Part shown: positions 1 to 10,200 of the stretch, piece by piece
How positions within the stretch are numbered: the first letter of the stretch is position 1
How the letters are laid out: each line of letters opens with the position of its first letter
Assembly: GCA_038207565.1 (NCBI GenBank)
Contig: JBBQZQ010000019.1
Span: 1-64,000, forward strand
Source of the DNA: JALZAI01 sp038207565
GTDB taxonomy: Bacteria > Actinomycetota > Actinomycetes > Mycobacteriales > Jatrophihabitantaceae
Reading direction: 5' to 3'
Length of the DNA: 64,000 bases
Notes under the pieces: model-generated
The model's database searches: none
What the model saw: the letters and a program-made list of their open reading frames with translations, nothing else
What the model was told of the DNA's origin: nothing
Program-made: the position numbers and the translations under genes

Positions 1-1
1 C

Positions 2-361
2 ATGCCCTCGGGCACGATGACCGTGCCCCTGGTGCTCGCCCTGCGGTCGTGTCCTGAACTCGCCGACCTCGTGCGGCCCGGCCTCGATCAGCTCGAACAG
101 CGTCGGGCGCGCACCCTCGTGCGGCGCAGCGGGGCGATCGGGGCCGCGCTCGCGATCGCGGACGAGCAGGTGCGCATCGCGGGCGACGCGCTGCGCGCCA
201 CGCGACCCGCGGCCGGTGGGTTGGTCGATTCGGTGAGCATCGCGCGCCTGGCCGACTGGCCACGCCGCTACGTCCGGTCGGCGGTGCCGGCGAAGGTCGT
301 CCCGGAGTTGCGCAGGCTGGTGGAACCCGTCGAGGGGAACACCCGGTGGAGCACGTCGTGA
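2..361 (+). CDS. Polyprenyl (geranylgeranyl-type) diphosphate synthase, C-terminal part, cut by window edge
   Basis: Only the last ~119 residues are inside the window; the gene begins upstream. The visible part is the helical C-terminal third of an isoprenyl diphosphate synthase: a 'GTMTVPLVLALR' segment, then long Ala/Arg-rich helices ending in 'LADWPRRYVRSAV'. The catalytic DDxxD motifs lie outside. Its stop overlaps the GTG start of crtI, so the two are co-transcribed. This fits a synthase supplying C20 precursor for carotenoids, but a longer-chain (menaquinone) synthase cannot be excluded from this fragment. Confidence 0.6.
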   Translation: MPSGTMTVPLVLALRSCPELADLVRPGLDQLEQRRARTLVRRSGAIGAALAIADEQVRIAGDALRATRPAAGGLVDSVSIARLADWPRRYVRSAVPAKVVPELRRLVEPVEGNTRWSTS

Positions 362-1920
362 GCAGCACCTCGAGCGTGAACCGGATCGGGCCGGAGAGCG
401 ACGTCCCAGGACATAACGAGCACGTCGTCGTCATCGGCGCCGGGCTCGGTGGTCTGTCGGCAACGCTCAACCTGCTGGGTGCCGGACGGCGGGTGACCGT
501 CCTCGAGCAGGCCGACGTCCCCGGTGGACGCGCCGGGATCTTCACAGAGTCGGGCTACACGTTCGACACCGGTCCGAGCGTGCTCACCATGCCGGGAATC
601 GTCGCCGATGTGCTCGCCACAGTGGGTGAATCGCTGGAGGACTGGCTGACCTTGCGTCGCCTCGACCCGGCCTACCGGGCGCGCTTCGCCGACGGTTCGT
701 CGCTGGACGTGCACACCGACGTGGACGTCATGGCCGACGCGATCGCAGCGAACTGCGGCGCCCGCGATGCCGACGGATACCGCCGCTTCATCGCCCACCT
801 GCGCGAGCTCTACACGCTGGAGATGGACCACTTCATCGACCGCAACCTGGACTCGCCGCTGCAACTGCTCGGACGCCCCGCGCTCGGCCTGCTCAGGTTG
901 GGCGCATTCGGGCGGCTCGCCCCGATGGTCGCGTCGTTCATGAACGACCCGCGCCTGCAGCGGCTGTTCTCCTTCCAGGCGATGTACGCAGGTTTGGCCC
1001 CCGCGCAGGCGCTTGCCATCTACGCAGTGATCACGTACATGGACTGCGCCGCGGGGGTCTACTTCCCCGCAGGTGGCATGCATGCCGTGCCGCGCGCACT
1101 GGCTGGTGCGGCCGGCAAGCACGGCGCCGACCTGCGCTACGGCGTCCGGGCGGCGAGCATCGAACTGTCCGGCGATCGGGCGAGCGCGGTCATCACCAGT
1201 GACGGTGAGCGGATCCCCGCCGACGCGGTGGTCGTCAACGCCGACCTGCCGACGGCCTACCGCGAGTTGCTTCCCGACGAATTCACCCCGCGTCGCGTGC
1301 GCCGGCTGTCCTATTCGCCGTCATGTGTCGTGATGCATGCAGGCTCGGCCGCGCATTACCCGGAGGCCGCGCACCACACCATCTCCTTCGGCAACGCGTG
1401 GGAGTCCACCTTCACGGAGATCATCAGCGACGGCAGCGTCATGAGTGATCCGTCGTTCCTGGTGACGATGGCGACGCGGACCGATCCGTCACTCGCGCCG
1501 CCGGGACGAAACACCTTCTACACCCTGTTCCCAGCGCCGAACCTCGACCACCGCTCGCCGATCGACTGGACGAGCCGGGCCACGCGGTATCGCGAGCACA
1601 TGCTCGACACGCTCGAGCAGCGCGGCTTCGCCGGGTTCGGCGCGGACCTCGAGGTCGAGCGGCTCATCACGCCGGCCGACTGGCAGGCCCAAGGGATGGC
1701 CGCAGGCACGCCGTTCGCGGCCGCGCACAACTTCCTGCAGACCGGACCGTTCCGTGCGCCTACGCGGGACCGGCGGATCGAGAACCTGGTGTTCGCCGGC
1801 TCGAACACCCAACCGGGGGTGGGCGTGCCGATGGTGCTCATCTCGGGGCGGCTGGCCGCACAGCGAATCGTCGGGACGAGCCTGCGCACTGCGTCCCGGC
1901 AGCGGGCGGCTCCGGTCTGA
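346..1920 (+). CDS. crtI: Phytoene desaturase (CrtI family)
   Basis: FAD-dependent desaturase that introduces double bonds into phytoene on the way to lycopene-type carotenoids. The protein is 524 residues, normal for CrtI. The dinucleotide-binding motif GAGLGG is at about residues 31-36, followed by 'VLEQADVPGGRAG'. The C-terminal signature 'NLVFAGSNTQPGVGVPM' is intact. I chose GTG at 346; GTG at 358 is an alternative. It overlaps the end of the upstream prenyl synthase by 16 bases, so both belong to a carotenoid operon whose other genes lie to the left. Confidence 0.93.
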   Translation: MEHVVSSTSSVNRIGPESDVPGHNEHVVVIGAGLGGLSATLNLLGAGRRVTVLEQADVPGGRAGIFTESGYTFDTGPSVLTMPGIVADVLATVGESLEDWLTLRRLDPAYRARFADGSSLDVHTDVDVMADAIAANCGARDADGYRRFIAHLRELYTLEMDHFIDRNLDSPLQLLGRPALGLLRLGAFGRLAPMVASFMNDPRLQRLFSFQAMYAGLAPAQALAIYAVITYMDCAAGVYFPAGGMHAVPRALAGAAGKHGADLRYGVRAASIELSGDRASAVITSDGERIPADAVVVNADLPTAYRELLPDEFTPRRVRRLSYSPSCVVMHAGSAAHYPEAAHHTISFGNAWESTFTEIISDGSVMSDPSFLVTMATRTDPSLAPPGRNTFYTLFPAPNLDHRSPIDWTSRATRYREHMLDTLEQRGFAGFGADLEVERLITPADWQAQGMAAGTPFAAAHNFLQTGPFRAPTRDRRIENLVFAGSNTQPGVGVPMVLISGRLAAQRIVGTSLRTASRQRAAPV

Positions 1921-1950
1921 ATGCGAAACCTGACGGGTAGGCGACACGTC

Positions 1951-2076
1951 ATGGACTTTCGCTACCTCAGCCCCTCCGGCCCGCAGATCTCCGAAATCAC
2001 CTACGGCAACTTGCTCACGCACGGCTCACAGGTCGAGAACAAGGTCGCGACGCAGGACGTCCGCGCTGCACATGTG
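1951..2076 (+). pseudogene. Aldo/keto reductase N-terminal remnant
   Basis: From ATG 1951 the first ~41 residues ('MDFRYLSPSGPQISEITYGN', then a LTHGSQVEN segment) match the N-terminus of actinobacterial aldo/keto reductases of the potassium-channel beta-subunit type. After 'VRAAH' (about 2074) the similarity stops; the barrel and the Asp/Tyr/Lys/His catalytic set are absent. The reading frame runs on to 2283 with low-complexity sequence. This is a truncated gene, not a functional enzyme. Confidence 0.7.
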
Positions 2077-2162
2077 GAGAACGTGGTCGAGGTGCCGGTT
2101 GCCGCGCCGGAACAGCCGACGGATCTTGTGGTTGCCCGCAGCCCGTCGACGAGGTCCCGCGC

Positions 2163-2348
2163 GGCCGGCACTGCCGACGCGGCGACACCCGCTCGAGTCG
2201 CGATGCGCAAGGACACCACTTGCGATTCGGCGGGCTGCTGCGAAGGGACGGTGAGGACCGCTGGGCGATCGCGCAGTTGTTGACTGACGTCGACGCTTGG
2301 GGCCTCGTCCGGCAGGGGCACCCGGTGACGATCACGAAGCCCAGATAG
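2163..2348 (+). other. Unidentified coding-like tail between two remnants
   Basis: In the frame ending at TAG 2346-2348 there is a protein-like stretch ('RFGGLLRRDGEDRWAIAQLL' followed by a TDVDAWGLV segment) with no good start codon. It may be the 3' end of another deleted gene lying between the reductase fragment and the transposase tail. I do not recognise the family and give it no function. Confidence 0.25.
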
Positions 2349-2408
2349 CCACACCGTTCACGTAGAGGGAACCTGTGACGGTGGTCATCCCCGTCCAGGA
2401 CCAACTCG

Positions 2409-2567
2409 GTGATGTCGACGGCAGTGACGCCCAGCGCCTGGCGGGCGGGCCTCGTAACCCGCCTCGAATGGACCTACCACCGGCGCCAACGACCAGCCGC
2501 GCTCGGACGATTGACTCCCGTCGAGTACGAGGCCATCATGACCACACCCGCCACTCAGGCGGCCTGA
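2409..2567 (+). pseudogene. IS3-type transposase C-terminal remnant
   Basis: The frame ending at TGA 2565-2567 reads RLEWTYHRRQRPAALGRL followed by TPVEYEAIMTTPATQAA. This is the end of the integrase core of IS3-family OrfB, normally W-Y-N-x-R-R-x-H-S-x-L-G-x-x-(S/T)-P. Only ~50 residues remain. No DDE catalytic core, upstream OrfA or terminal inverted repeat is seen. It marks an old insertion-sequence event between crtI and the hydrolase. Confidence 0.8.
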
Positions 2568-2632
2568 CCGACCCCTTTCGCCGGATCGTGCATCCGTTCC
2601 TTCCCCGCGACCAGCCATCTGCAGGAGAGACC

Positions 2633-3523
2633 ATGGGTAACGAAGTCCAAACGATCGCCGTACCCCATCTCGGCACCTCGACCATCGGTTACCAGCTCGG
2701 CGAGCCATACAACGCCTCGCTCCCGACGCTAGTAATGGTCAACTCGTTTACCACCTCGGTTGAACTGTACCGGCCCCAGTTCGCGCATGCGGAACTCAAG
2801 GAAACTGCGAACTTGCTCGCCATCGAGCTGTACGGCCACGGTGCGACGCGCACCTCATACGAACAATTCACCTACTGGGATACGGCCATCGCCAACCTGC
2901 AGGTACTTGAAGCGCTCGGCATTCCGGAGGCGTTCGTCTTGGGTACATCGCAAGGCGGATGGGTCACGGCCCGCATGGCGATGCTCGCACCCGACACAGT
3001 GAAAGGCATCATCCCGCTCGGCACCTCGATGGATTTCGAAAGCCAGCGAAGTCGCGATCTAGGCTGCTGGGACGGCATCGATTTCTGCACCCCCTCAATC
3101 GACGTGCTTGCCGAAAGCGTCGATGACGACTGGGTGATCCCGGTCGAGTTCATCGATGCAGTACTCCGGGAAGGCCTCGGCGACGACATACCGCCCGACG
3201 AGCGCTCGTTCTGGCATTCGGCACACCAAAAGAACTACGCCGGTGATGCGGGGCGGCGGCGGCTCCGGATGTGCACGATCAATCTGCGTGATCGTGACGG
3301 CTTGCACGGCCGACTCGACGGCGTGAGATGCCCGGTCTTGTGGATGCAGGGCACGGAGGATCCGGTGTATTCGGTTCCCAATGCCGAGGACGAAATCAAG
3401 CGGTTCGTGAATGCTGTCGACAGCGAGCTTAGGGTTGTTCAGGGCGGCCAACACTTCCTGAGCGCATCGAACCCGGATGACGTCAACACGGCGACGATCG
3501 AGTTCATCAACCGCTGGAAGTAA
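2633..3523 (+). CDS. Alpha/beta hydrolase
   Basis: A 296-residue alpha/beta-hydrolase fold protein; substrate unknown. The nucleophile elbow is G-T-S-Q-G (Ser106), a likely acid is Asp243 in 'GTEDPVYS' and a likely catalytic His is His274 in 'GGQHF'. It lacks a signal peptide and should be cytoplasmic. ATG 2633 is chosen because AGGAGA precedes it at a good distance; the frame is open further upstream but codes for transposase shadow. Codon use is visibly less GC-rich than the flanking genes (cta, gta, ata and aac codons occur), and it sits right behind an IS3 tail, so lateral transfer is plausible. Confidence 0.8.
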   Translation: MGNEVQTIAVPHLGTSTIGYQLGEPYNASLPTLVMVNSFTTSVELYRPQFAHAELKETANLLAIELYGHGATRTSYEQFTYWDTAIANLQVLEALGIPEAFVLGTSQGGWVTARMAMLAPDTVKGIIPLGTSMDFESQRSRDLGCWDGIDFCTPSIDVLAESVDDDWVIPVEFIDAVLREGLGDDIPPDERSFWHSAHQKNYAGDAGRRRLRMCTINLRDRDGLHGRLDGVRCPVLWMQGTEDPVYSVPNAEDEIKRFVNAVDSELRVVQGGQHFLSASNPDDVNTATIEFINRWK

Positions 3524-3909
3524 CGACGATGGCGCGGTGACGTGCTTCGCAAGAAGTATGCCAAAGGTTGAGTGTTCTACTGAATGAAAGAGCCGATCGG
3601 CCGCGCCTGTTCCCCATTCTCGACAGCCGTATCTTCCTATCGGTAACAACCCAGCCGGCCAGTCGGTGTCGAAAGCCCAGATGGAGGGCTGTCCGTCATC
3701 GCAGACGCCGGTGACCCTGGCGATCTGCGGGAGACTCTGGTGGCGCCATTTGCGGGGTGCACGAAGGGGTTTGGCAGTCGAGACACCTGATGCCGCAAGG
3801 GATGTGCCTGCAGAGGGCCCGACCGGGCAGCTTGGCGTGGCCACGCATGGCTTGGATATGAAGTTGATCGGGCGCATGATCATCGTGTGGTTGTGACAGG
3901 GACGCGCCG
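3524..3909. other. Non-coding stretch between hydrolase and recC
   Basis: About 390 bases with mixed composition. Short open frames exist on both strands but show no family resemblance, ribosome site or codon bias. I see no clear promoter, hairpin or repeat. Confidence 0.5.
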
Positions 3910-6900
3910 GTGCTGCTGATCCACCGTTCCGAGCGTGCAGACCCACTCGTCCAGGCGCTCGGCCCGGTTCTCGCGACACCTTCGGATGACCCATTCGAGC
4001 CGGAAGTCGTTGCGGTACCGAGCAGGGGGGTCGAGCGCTGGCTTGCTCAGCAACTCAGCCACACACTCGGCGCGGTGGACGGCGACGGCGTGTGCGCGAA
4101 TGTCATATTTCCCTCGTCAACCCAACTGCTCGACGACGCGGTAGCCGCGGCCGACGAGAGCTTCGCCGCGAGTGTCGAGATGTGGGCAGCCGAGCAGGCC
4201 GTTTGGCCGTTGATGAAGATCATCGATGAGCACGCGCCGACTGCCTCCTGGGCCGGCGTGCTCGCGGTCCACCTGGGTCTGGACGCCGGCGGCGCGGACC
4301 GGGGACGGCGGTTCGCTGTCGGCAGCAAGCTGGCCAGGCACTTCGAGTCCTACGCCCGGGCGCGGCCCGCGATGCTCATCGCGTGGAACGAGAGCCAGGA
4401 CGAGCAGGGCGACGGCAAACCGTTGCCGGCCGACGTCAGGTGGCAGCCCGAACTCTGGCGGCTGTTGCGAGCTGACCTCGGGCCGTCACCTGCCGAGCTG
4501 CTGGACGACGCCTGCGCCCGCCTCCGGGCTAACCCTGACGCCGTCGATCTCCCGCAGCGGCTCTCGATCTTCGGCGCGACCCGAATCTCCCCCACGCGTG
4601 TCGCCGTGCTCACTGCGCTCGCCGAGCACCGCGACCTTCATCTGTGGCTGCACCATCCATCGCCCGCGCTATGGGAGGCGGTGCGGGGAGCTGACATCAA
4701 GCCCGGTCGGCGACGAGAGGATCAGGCGGGTGGCCTGGTGCAGAACCCCCTGCTCGCGTCCATGTCCCGCGACATCCGTGAACTGCAACAACTGCTGCCC
4801 GCCTCCGCCTCCGACACGCATCACGACGTCGGTGCTCGTCCAGCAACCTTGCTCGGCCGCCTGCAGGATGAGCTCGCGCACGATCGCGTCCCGACGACGC
4901 CGACGGCAGCGGACAAAACCGACCGCAGCGTCACCGTCCATGCGTGTCACGGCCCGGCCCGCCAGGTCGAGGTCGTCCGGGAGGCCGTGCTGGGCCTGCT
5001 CACGAGCGACCCGACTCTCGAACCCCGCGAAATCCTGATCATGTGCCCGGACGTCGAGACCTTCGCCCCGCTCGTCGCCGCGAGCTTCGGCATGGCCGAC
5101 GAGAGCGGCGGTCACCCGGCTGCCCGCCTGCGGGTCCGCCTGGCCGACCGCTCACTGCGCCAGACGAACCCGTTGCTGACGCTGTTGAGTCAGCTGCTCG
5201 AACTCGCCGCGAATCGGGTCACCGCGACCCAACTTCTCGACCTCGCGGGCGCGCAGCCGGTACGTAAGCTGTTCGGATTCACCGAGGACGACATCGAGCA
5301 GTTGCGCGACTGGACGGCCACAGCGAACGCGCGGTGGGGCCTGGACGCGCACCATCGGGCGCCGTACGGGCTGGGTGACCTCGATCAAGGCACCTGGCGC
5401 GCGGCGATCGACCGGATGCTGCTTGGGGTGGCGATGGAGGAAGGTGATCGCTGGATCGGTCCGGTATTGCCCCTGGACGACGTCGACAGCGGCGACATCG
5501 ACCTCGTGGGCCGCTTCGCTGAACTGCTCGAGCGCGTCGACACCGCAGTGCGCGCGCTGGAGCATCCGCGCACCGTCGCGCAGTGGGCAGCGCTGCTCGT
5601 CGAGCTCGTGCTCTCCCTCGGCGAACCCGGTCAGGCGTGGCAGGCAGGCCAGCTGCGCACCGAACTCGCAGACCTCGCCGACGCCGCGGGCGTCACCGAC
5701 GTCCGGCTCACCCGTGCCGACGTCGCCACGCTGCTCGCGGGACGCCTGGCGGGCCGTCCGACGCGAGCCAGTTTCCGCACCGGCACATTGACTGTCTGCA
5801 CGCTGGTGCCGATGCGCTCGGTCCCGCATCGTGTCGTCTGCCTGATGGGCATGGACGACGGCGCGTTCCCGCGGCACGGGCTGATCGACGGCGACGACGT
5901 CCTGGCTCGCGACCCCCGCACCGGCGAGCGCGATGTCCGCAGCGAGGACCGGCAGCTGTTCCTGGACGCGATCTGCGCCGCGCAGGACTACCTCGTCATC
6001 ACCTACACCGGCGCCGATCCGCGCAGCGGCGCCGACGTGCCACCCTGCGTCCCGCTGGGCGAACTGCTCGACGCCGTGGACGCGAGCGCGTTCGCGCCGA
6101 ACGGCGGCCCGGGACGTGAGCACGTCGTGATCCGCCACCCGTTGCAGCCGTTCGACCGGCGCAACTTCACCGCGGGCGATCTCGGCGCCGAGGGGCCGTT
6201 CTCGTTCGACCCGGCGGGCCTGTCCGGAGCCCGCGCGGCCGCGGGAAAGCGGCACCAGGTGCCGCCGCTCGTCGCGCACCCGCTCGGCGCACCCCCACCG
6301 GGCGACACGATCGATCTGGAGGATCTGATCCGGTTCGTGCAGCACCCGGCGCGGGCGTTCCTCCGGCAGCGCCTCGGGATCAGCACCTACGACGAGGACG
6401 ACGATCCGGCCGACGCGCTGCCCGTCGAACTCGACGGGCTGCAGGCCTGGGCAATCGGCGAGCGCGTACTGCGCAACTGCCTCGCCGGAGTGACACGCGA
6501 GACGTGTGTCGAACTCGAACGGCGTCGCGGCGTGCTGCCACCCGGCCCACTCGGACGCGCGACGCTGGGTGACATCGGCGCGAAGGTCGACGCGCTGCTC
6601 GCCGCGTGTGAGGTCGAACGGGCCACGCCAGCACTGTCCGTGGACGTGGCGGTGCCTCTCGACGACGGGCGGCGCCTTTCCGGAACCGTCGGTGGTGTCC
6701 GCGGCGCGACGGTCCTGTCCGTCGTCTACTCGACGTTGGCAGGCAAGCATCGGCTCGCCGCGTGGGTGCGGCACCTGGCCCTCGTCGCGACGCTCGGCAA
6801 CCCGGCGCTGCGTTCGATCACGGTCGGGCGACGTGGGGCAAGGGCGCGTCGCTCGATTCTGCAGGGCGTCGACGCGGCGACTGCGCGTCGCATACTCGCC

Positions 6901-7224
6901 GACCTCGCAGCGCTTCGCGACGCCGGACTTCGCGAGCCGCTGCCCATGGCCGCCGCCTCGTCCGAGGCCTACGCCGAGCGCCGGTACTGCGGCGACACGA
7001 TCGACGACGCCCGCGCGGCGGCGCGCGCCAAGTGGGAGGCGGACCGCTACCAGAACGAGAACGCCGAACCGGAGCACGTCCTCGTCTTCGGGGCAAACGA
7101 GTCGCTCGCAGCGCTCATGGCGCGCCCCGACGACAGCTCGCCGGACGAGACCACCCGGTTCGGGTCTCTCGCCCGCCGGCTCTGGACGCCGCTGCTCGCC
7201 GCCGAGATCGACGTGCGGCCATGA
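3910..7224 (+). CDS. recC: Exodeoxyribonuclease V subunit gamma (RecC)
   Basis: 1104-residue RecC, the Chi-recognition and scaffold subunit of RecBCD, which processes double-strand breaks for homologous recombination. The N-terminus ('HRSERADPLVQALG', then 'EVVAVPSRGVERWLAQQLS') is diagnostic, and the central 'VPMRSVPHRVVCLMGMDDGAFPR' region (about residues 634-656) is the usual RecC signature. As expected for RecC, no Walker A motif is visible; it is a dead helicase-like protein. GTG 3910 is the start; no strong ribosome site is seen. Its stop overlaps the recB ATG. Confidence 0.95.
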   Translation: MLLIHRSERADPLVQALGPVLATPSDDPFEPEVVAVPSRGVERWLAQQLSHTLGAVDGDGVCANVIFPSSTQLLDDAVAAADESFAASVEMWAAEQAVWPLMKIIDEHAPTASWAGVLAVHLGLDAGGADRGRRFAVGSKLARHFESYARARPAMLIAWNESQDEQGDGKPLPADVRWQPELWRLLRADLGPSPAELLDDACARLRANPDAVDLPQRLSIFGATRISPTRVAVLTALAEHRDLHLWLHHPSPALWEAVRGADIKPGRRREDQAGGLVQNPLLASMSRDIRELQQLLPASASDTHHDVGARPATLLGRLQDELAHDRVPTTPTAADKTDRSVTVHACHGPARQVEVVREAVLGLLTSDPTLEPREILIMCPDVETFAPLVAASFGMADESGGHPAARLRVRLADRSLRQTNPLLTLLSQLLELAANRVTATQLLDLAGAQPVRKLFGFTEDDIEQLRDWTATANARWGLDAHHRAPYGLGDLDQGTWRAAIDRMLLGVAMEEGDRWIGPVLPLDDVDSGDIDLVGRFAELLERVDTAVRALEHPRTVAQWAALLVELVLSLGEPGQAWQAGQLRTELADLADAAGVTDVRLTRADVATLLAGRLAGRPTRASFRTGTLTVCTLVPMRSVPHRVVCLMGMDDGAFPRHGLIDGDDVLARDPRTGERDVRSEDRQLFLDAICAAQDYLVITYTGADPRSGADVPPCVPLGELLDAVDASAFAPNGGPGREHVVIRHPLQPFDRRNFTAGDLGAEGPFSFDPAGLSGARAAAGKRHQVPPLVAHPLGAPPPGDTIDLEDLIRFVQHPARAFLRQRLGISTYDEDDDPADALPVELDGLQAWAIGERVLRNCLAGVTRETCVELERRRGVLPPGPLGRATLGDIGAKVDALLAACEVERATPALSVDVAVPLDDGRRLSGTVGGVRGATVLSVVYSTLAGKHRLAAWVRHLALVATLGNPALRSITVGRRGARARRSILQGVDAATARRILADLAALRDAGLREPLPMAAASSEAYAERRYCGDTIDDARAAARAKWEADRYQNENAEPEHVLVFGANESLAALMARPDDSSPDETTRFGSLARRLWTPLLAAEIDVRP

Positions 7225-10200
7225 GCGCGCCTGCCCCCCGTCCGTTCGATCTGCTCGGTGCGCTGCCGCAGGGCACGACGGTCCTCGAGGCCAGCGCCGG
7301 CACCGGGAAGACCTTCACCATCGCCGGGCTCGTCACCCGCTACGTCGCCGAGGGCACCGCCCGGTTGGACGAGCTGCTCGTCGTCACGTTCGGACGGGCC
7401 GCCACGCAGGAGCTACGCGACCGGGTCCGCGAACGCCTCGTCACTGCCCGCGACGGCCTAGCTCATCCGGACGCCGCGCGCGCATCGTCTGACGAACTGC
7501 TGGCGCATCTCGCCACCGGCGGCGACCGCGAGATCGCGGAGCGCCGCGGGCGCCTCGTCCAGGCGCTTGCCTCCTTCGACTCGGCAACAGTCGCCACCAC
7601 CCACCAGTTCTGCCAACAGGTGCTGGTCGGACTCGGCACCGCCGGCGACGTCGACGCCACCGCCGTCCTGATCGAGAACCTCGACGATCTTACCGTCGAG
7701 GTCGTCCAGGATCTGTACCTGCGCAAGTGGGGGCGTAACGACGCTGCGGCACCGGTGTTGTCGCTCGCCGAGGCGACGGCGCTCGCGCACGCGGTCGTCC
7801 GCGACGGGCAGGCCGAACTGGTCGGCGTCGGCACCGGGACGGACCACACCCCCGCCCTGCGGCGCGGTTTCGCGGATGCGGTGCGCACCGAGGTCGAGCT
7901 GCGCAAACGCGCCCGCTACCTGCTCAGTTTCGACGACCTGCTGACCCGCCTGCAGACGACGCTGGCCGATTCCCGATCGGGACCGGCTGCAGCTCGGCGG
8001 CTGCGTGACCGCTACCGCGTCGTGTTGGTCGACGAGTTCCAGGACACCGACCCCGTGCAGTGGGACATCCTGCGCCGGGCGTTCCACGGGCACATCACGC
8101 TCGTCCTCATCGGCGACCCGAAGCAGGCCGTGTACGCGTTTCGCGGCGCTGACGTGCACGCCTACCTCGACGCGGCTGAGACGGCCGATCACCGCGCCAC
8201 GCTCGTGCAGAACTGGCGTAGCGACCCGGATCTGTTGCTCGGGCTCGAGGCTCTGTTCCGCGGTGCCGCGCTGGGTGATCGCCGCATCGTCGTGCAGCCC
8301 GTGTCGGCCGCGCACGCCGGCCGCATGCTCGACACCCCCCACGCTCCCGTGCAGGTCAGGGTCGTGCCGCGCGGGAACCGTGCGTCGCTGGCGGTCGGTC
8401 AGGCGCGTGATCTGGTCACCGCCGACGTCGTGAATCGCGTGATCGATCTGCTCGACGCCACGACGATGCTCGGCCCGCGCGACGGATCCGGCGTTCGGCA
8501 AGTGCGGCCGGGTGACATCGCGGTGATCGTGCGCACCGGCGCGCAACTCGACCTCGTCCACGCGGCATTGCTCGCGGCGGGTGTGCCGTCGGTGCAGCGC
8601 ACCACGTCGAGCGTGTTCCGCACCGCGGCCGGCGCGGACTGGGTCGTGCTGCTCGAAGCGCTGGAGCAGCCGCACCGCGCGGCGCGACTGCGTCGTCTTG
8701 CGATCACGTCCTTCGTCGGCTGGGACGCGGAGGGACTCGAGCGCAATGATCTGGACCTGCTCGGCCTGCGGCTGCGGCACTGGTTGGCGGTGTTCGCGGA
8801 GCGGGGAATAGCCGCGCTGTTCGAGATGGTCAGCCGCGAGGAGCGGGTGCCGGTGCGGCTGCTCGGCCAGATCGACGGCGAGCGCCGCTTCACCGACCTG
8901 CGGCACGTCGGCGAGGCGCTGCACGCCGCGGCAATGGCTGGACAGCTCGGGTTGACCGCGAGCCTGGAGTGGCTGCGACGCCGGGTGGACGAGTCGGACG
9001 AGGACTCCGCGGTCGAGCGCAGCCGGCGCCTTGATTCCGATGCCGCCGCCGTCCAGGTCGTCACGGTGCATGCAAGCAAGGGACTGGAGTTCCCGATCGT
9101 CCTCGCCCCGTTCGGCTGGGATCGGCACGTCTTCGACCCCGACATCCCACTGTTCCACGGCGAGGACGGGCACCGGGTCCGCAATGTCGGCGGGCGAACC
9201 GCGAACGGGTTCGCGAGCGACCAGCGGCGCGACAAGAGCGAGCAGTTCGGTGAGGACTTGCGGTTGCTCTACGTCGCGATGACCCGGGCGCAGGCGCAGG
9301 TGACCGCGTGGTGGGCGCCGAGCTCCCGCAACACCGAATGCGCGCCGCTGCACCGGTTGCTGTTCGCCGACGACCCCGCGGTCGAGGTACGCGAGCGGGT
9401 GCCGGTGCCGAACGACGCGACGTCGCTGGCGCGAATCTCGTCGCGCGCCGTTACTGGTCGCCTGTCAGTCACCGAGACCGTTCCCCGCCGACCGGTGCGC
9501 TGGCAGGGAGTCGCCCGGACGGCAGGGCCGCTGTCGGTGGCCGTGCTGGGCCGGACGATGGACGCCGCGTGGCGGCGCACGTCCTACAGCGCGCTCACCC
9601 GTGGAGCCCACGACACAACCCCGGCAGTGAGCAGCGAGCCCGAAGCCGAGGAGAAGGACGACGAACCCGCGACCCCGCCGTCCGACATCGGCGCAGACCT
9701 ACAGCTGCGCGACATCCCGTCGCCGATGGCAGCGCTTCCCGGTGGGACGGCGTTCGGCACCCTGGTTCACGCCGTCCTCGAGCGGGTCGACCCCACGGCC
9801 GCCGACCTGGACGGCGAGGTGCGCCTACAGGTCGGTGCGCAGCTCGCTCGTTGCGGGCCGGCAGGGATGTCAGTCGACGTCTTGACAGCTGCATTGCTGC
9901 CGTCGTTGCGGACTCCGCTCGGTCCGTTGGCCGGTGATCGAGCGTTGGCCGATATCGCGCCGGCGGACCGCCTCGTCGAGCTGGACTTCGAGATGCCCCT
10001 TCGAGGCGGTGATCGTCCCAACGGTGTCACGCTCCTGGGCGAACTTTCGCAACTACTGCGAACGCACCTGCCATCCAACGATCCGCTCGCGCCGTATGCC
10101 GATCTGCTCGAGGATCCGGTGGTGGGCGACGCGGTGCTGCGGGGGTATCTCGGCGGCAGCATCGATGCGGTGCTGCGCATCGATGACCGCTACCTCGTGT

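Noticed and set aside
3095..3994. 299-codon minus-strand frame over the hydrolase 3' end and the recC start
   Set aside because: Covers two real plus-strand genes and has no recognisable domain.
5152..7077. 641-codon open frame on the minus strand inside recC
   Set aside because: It lies fully antisense to a well-supported gene; the composition is the usual GC-rich shadow (Arg/His/Gln rich) and no family is visible.
7458..9353. 631-codon minus-strand frame inside recB
   Set aside because: Antisense shadow of recB with no domain or ribosome site.
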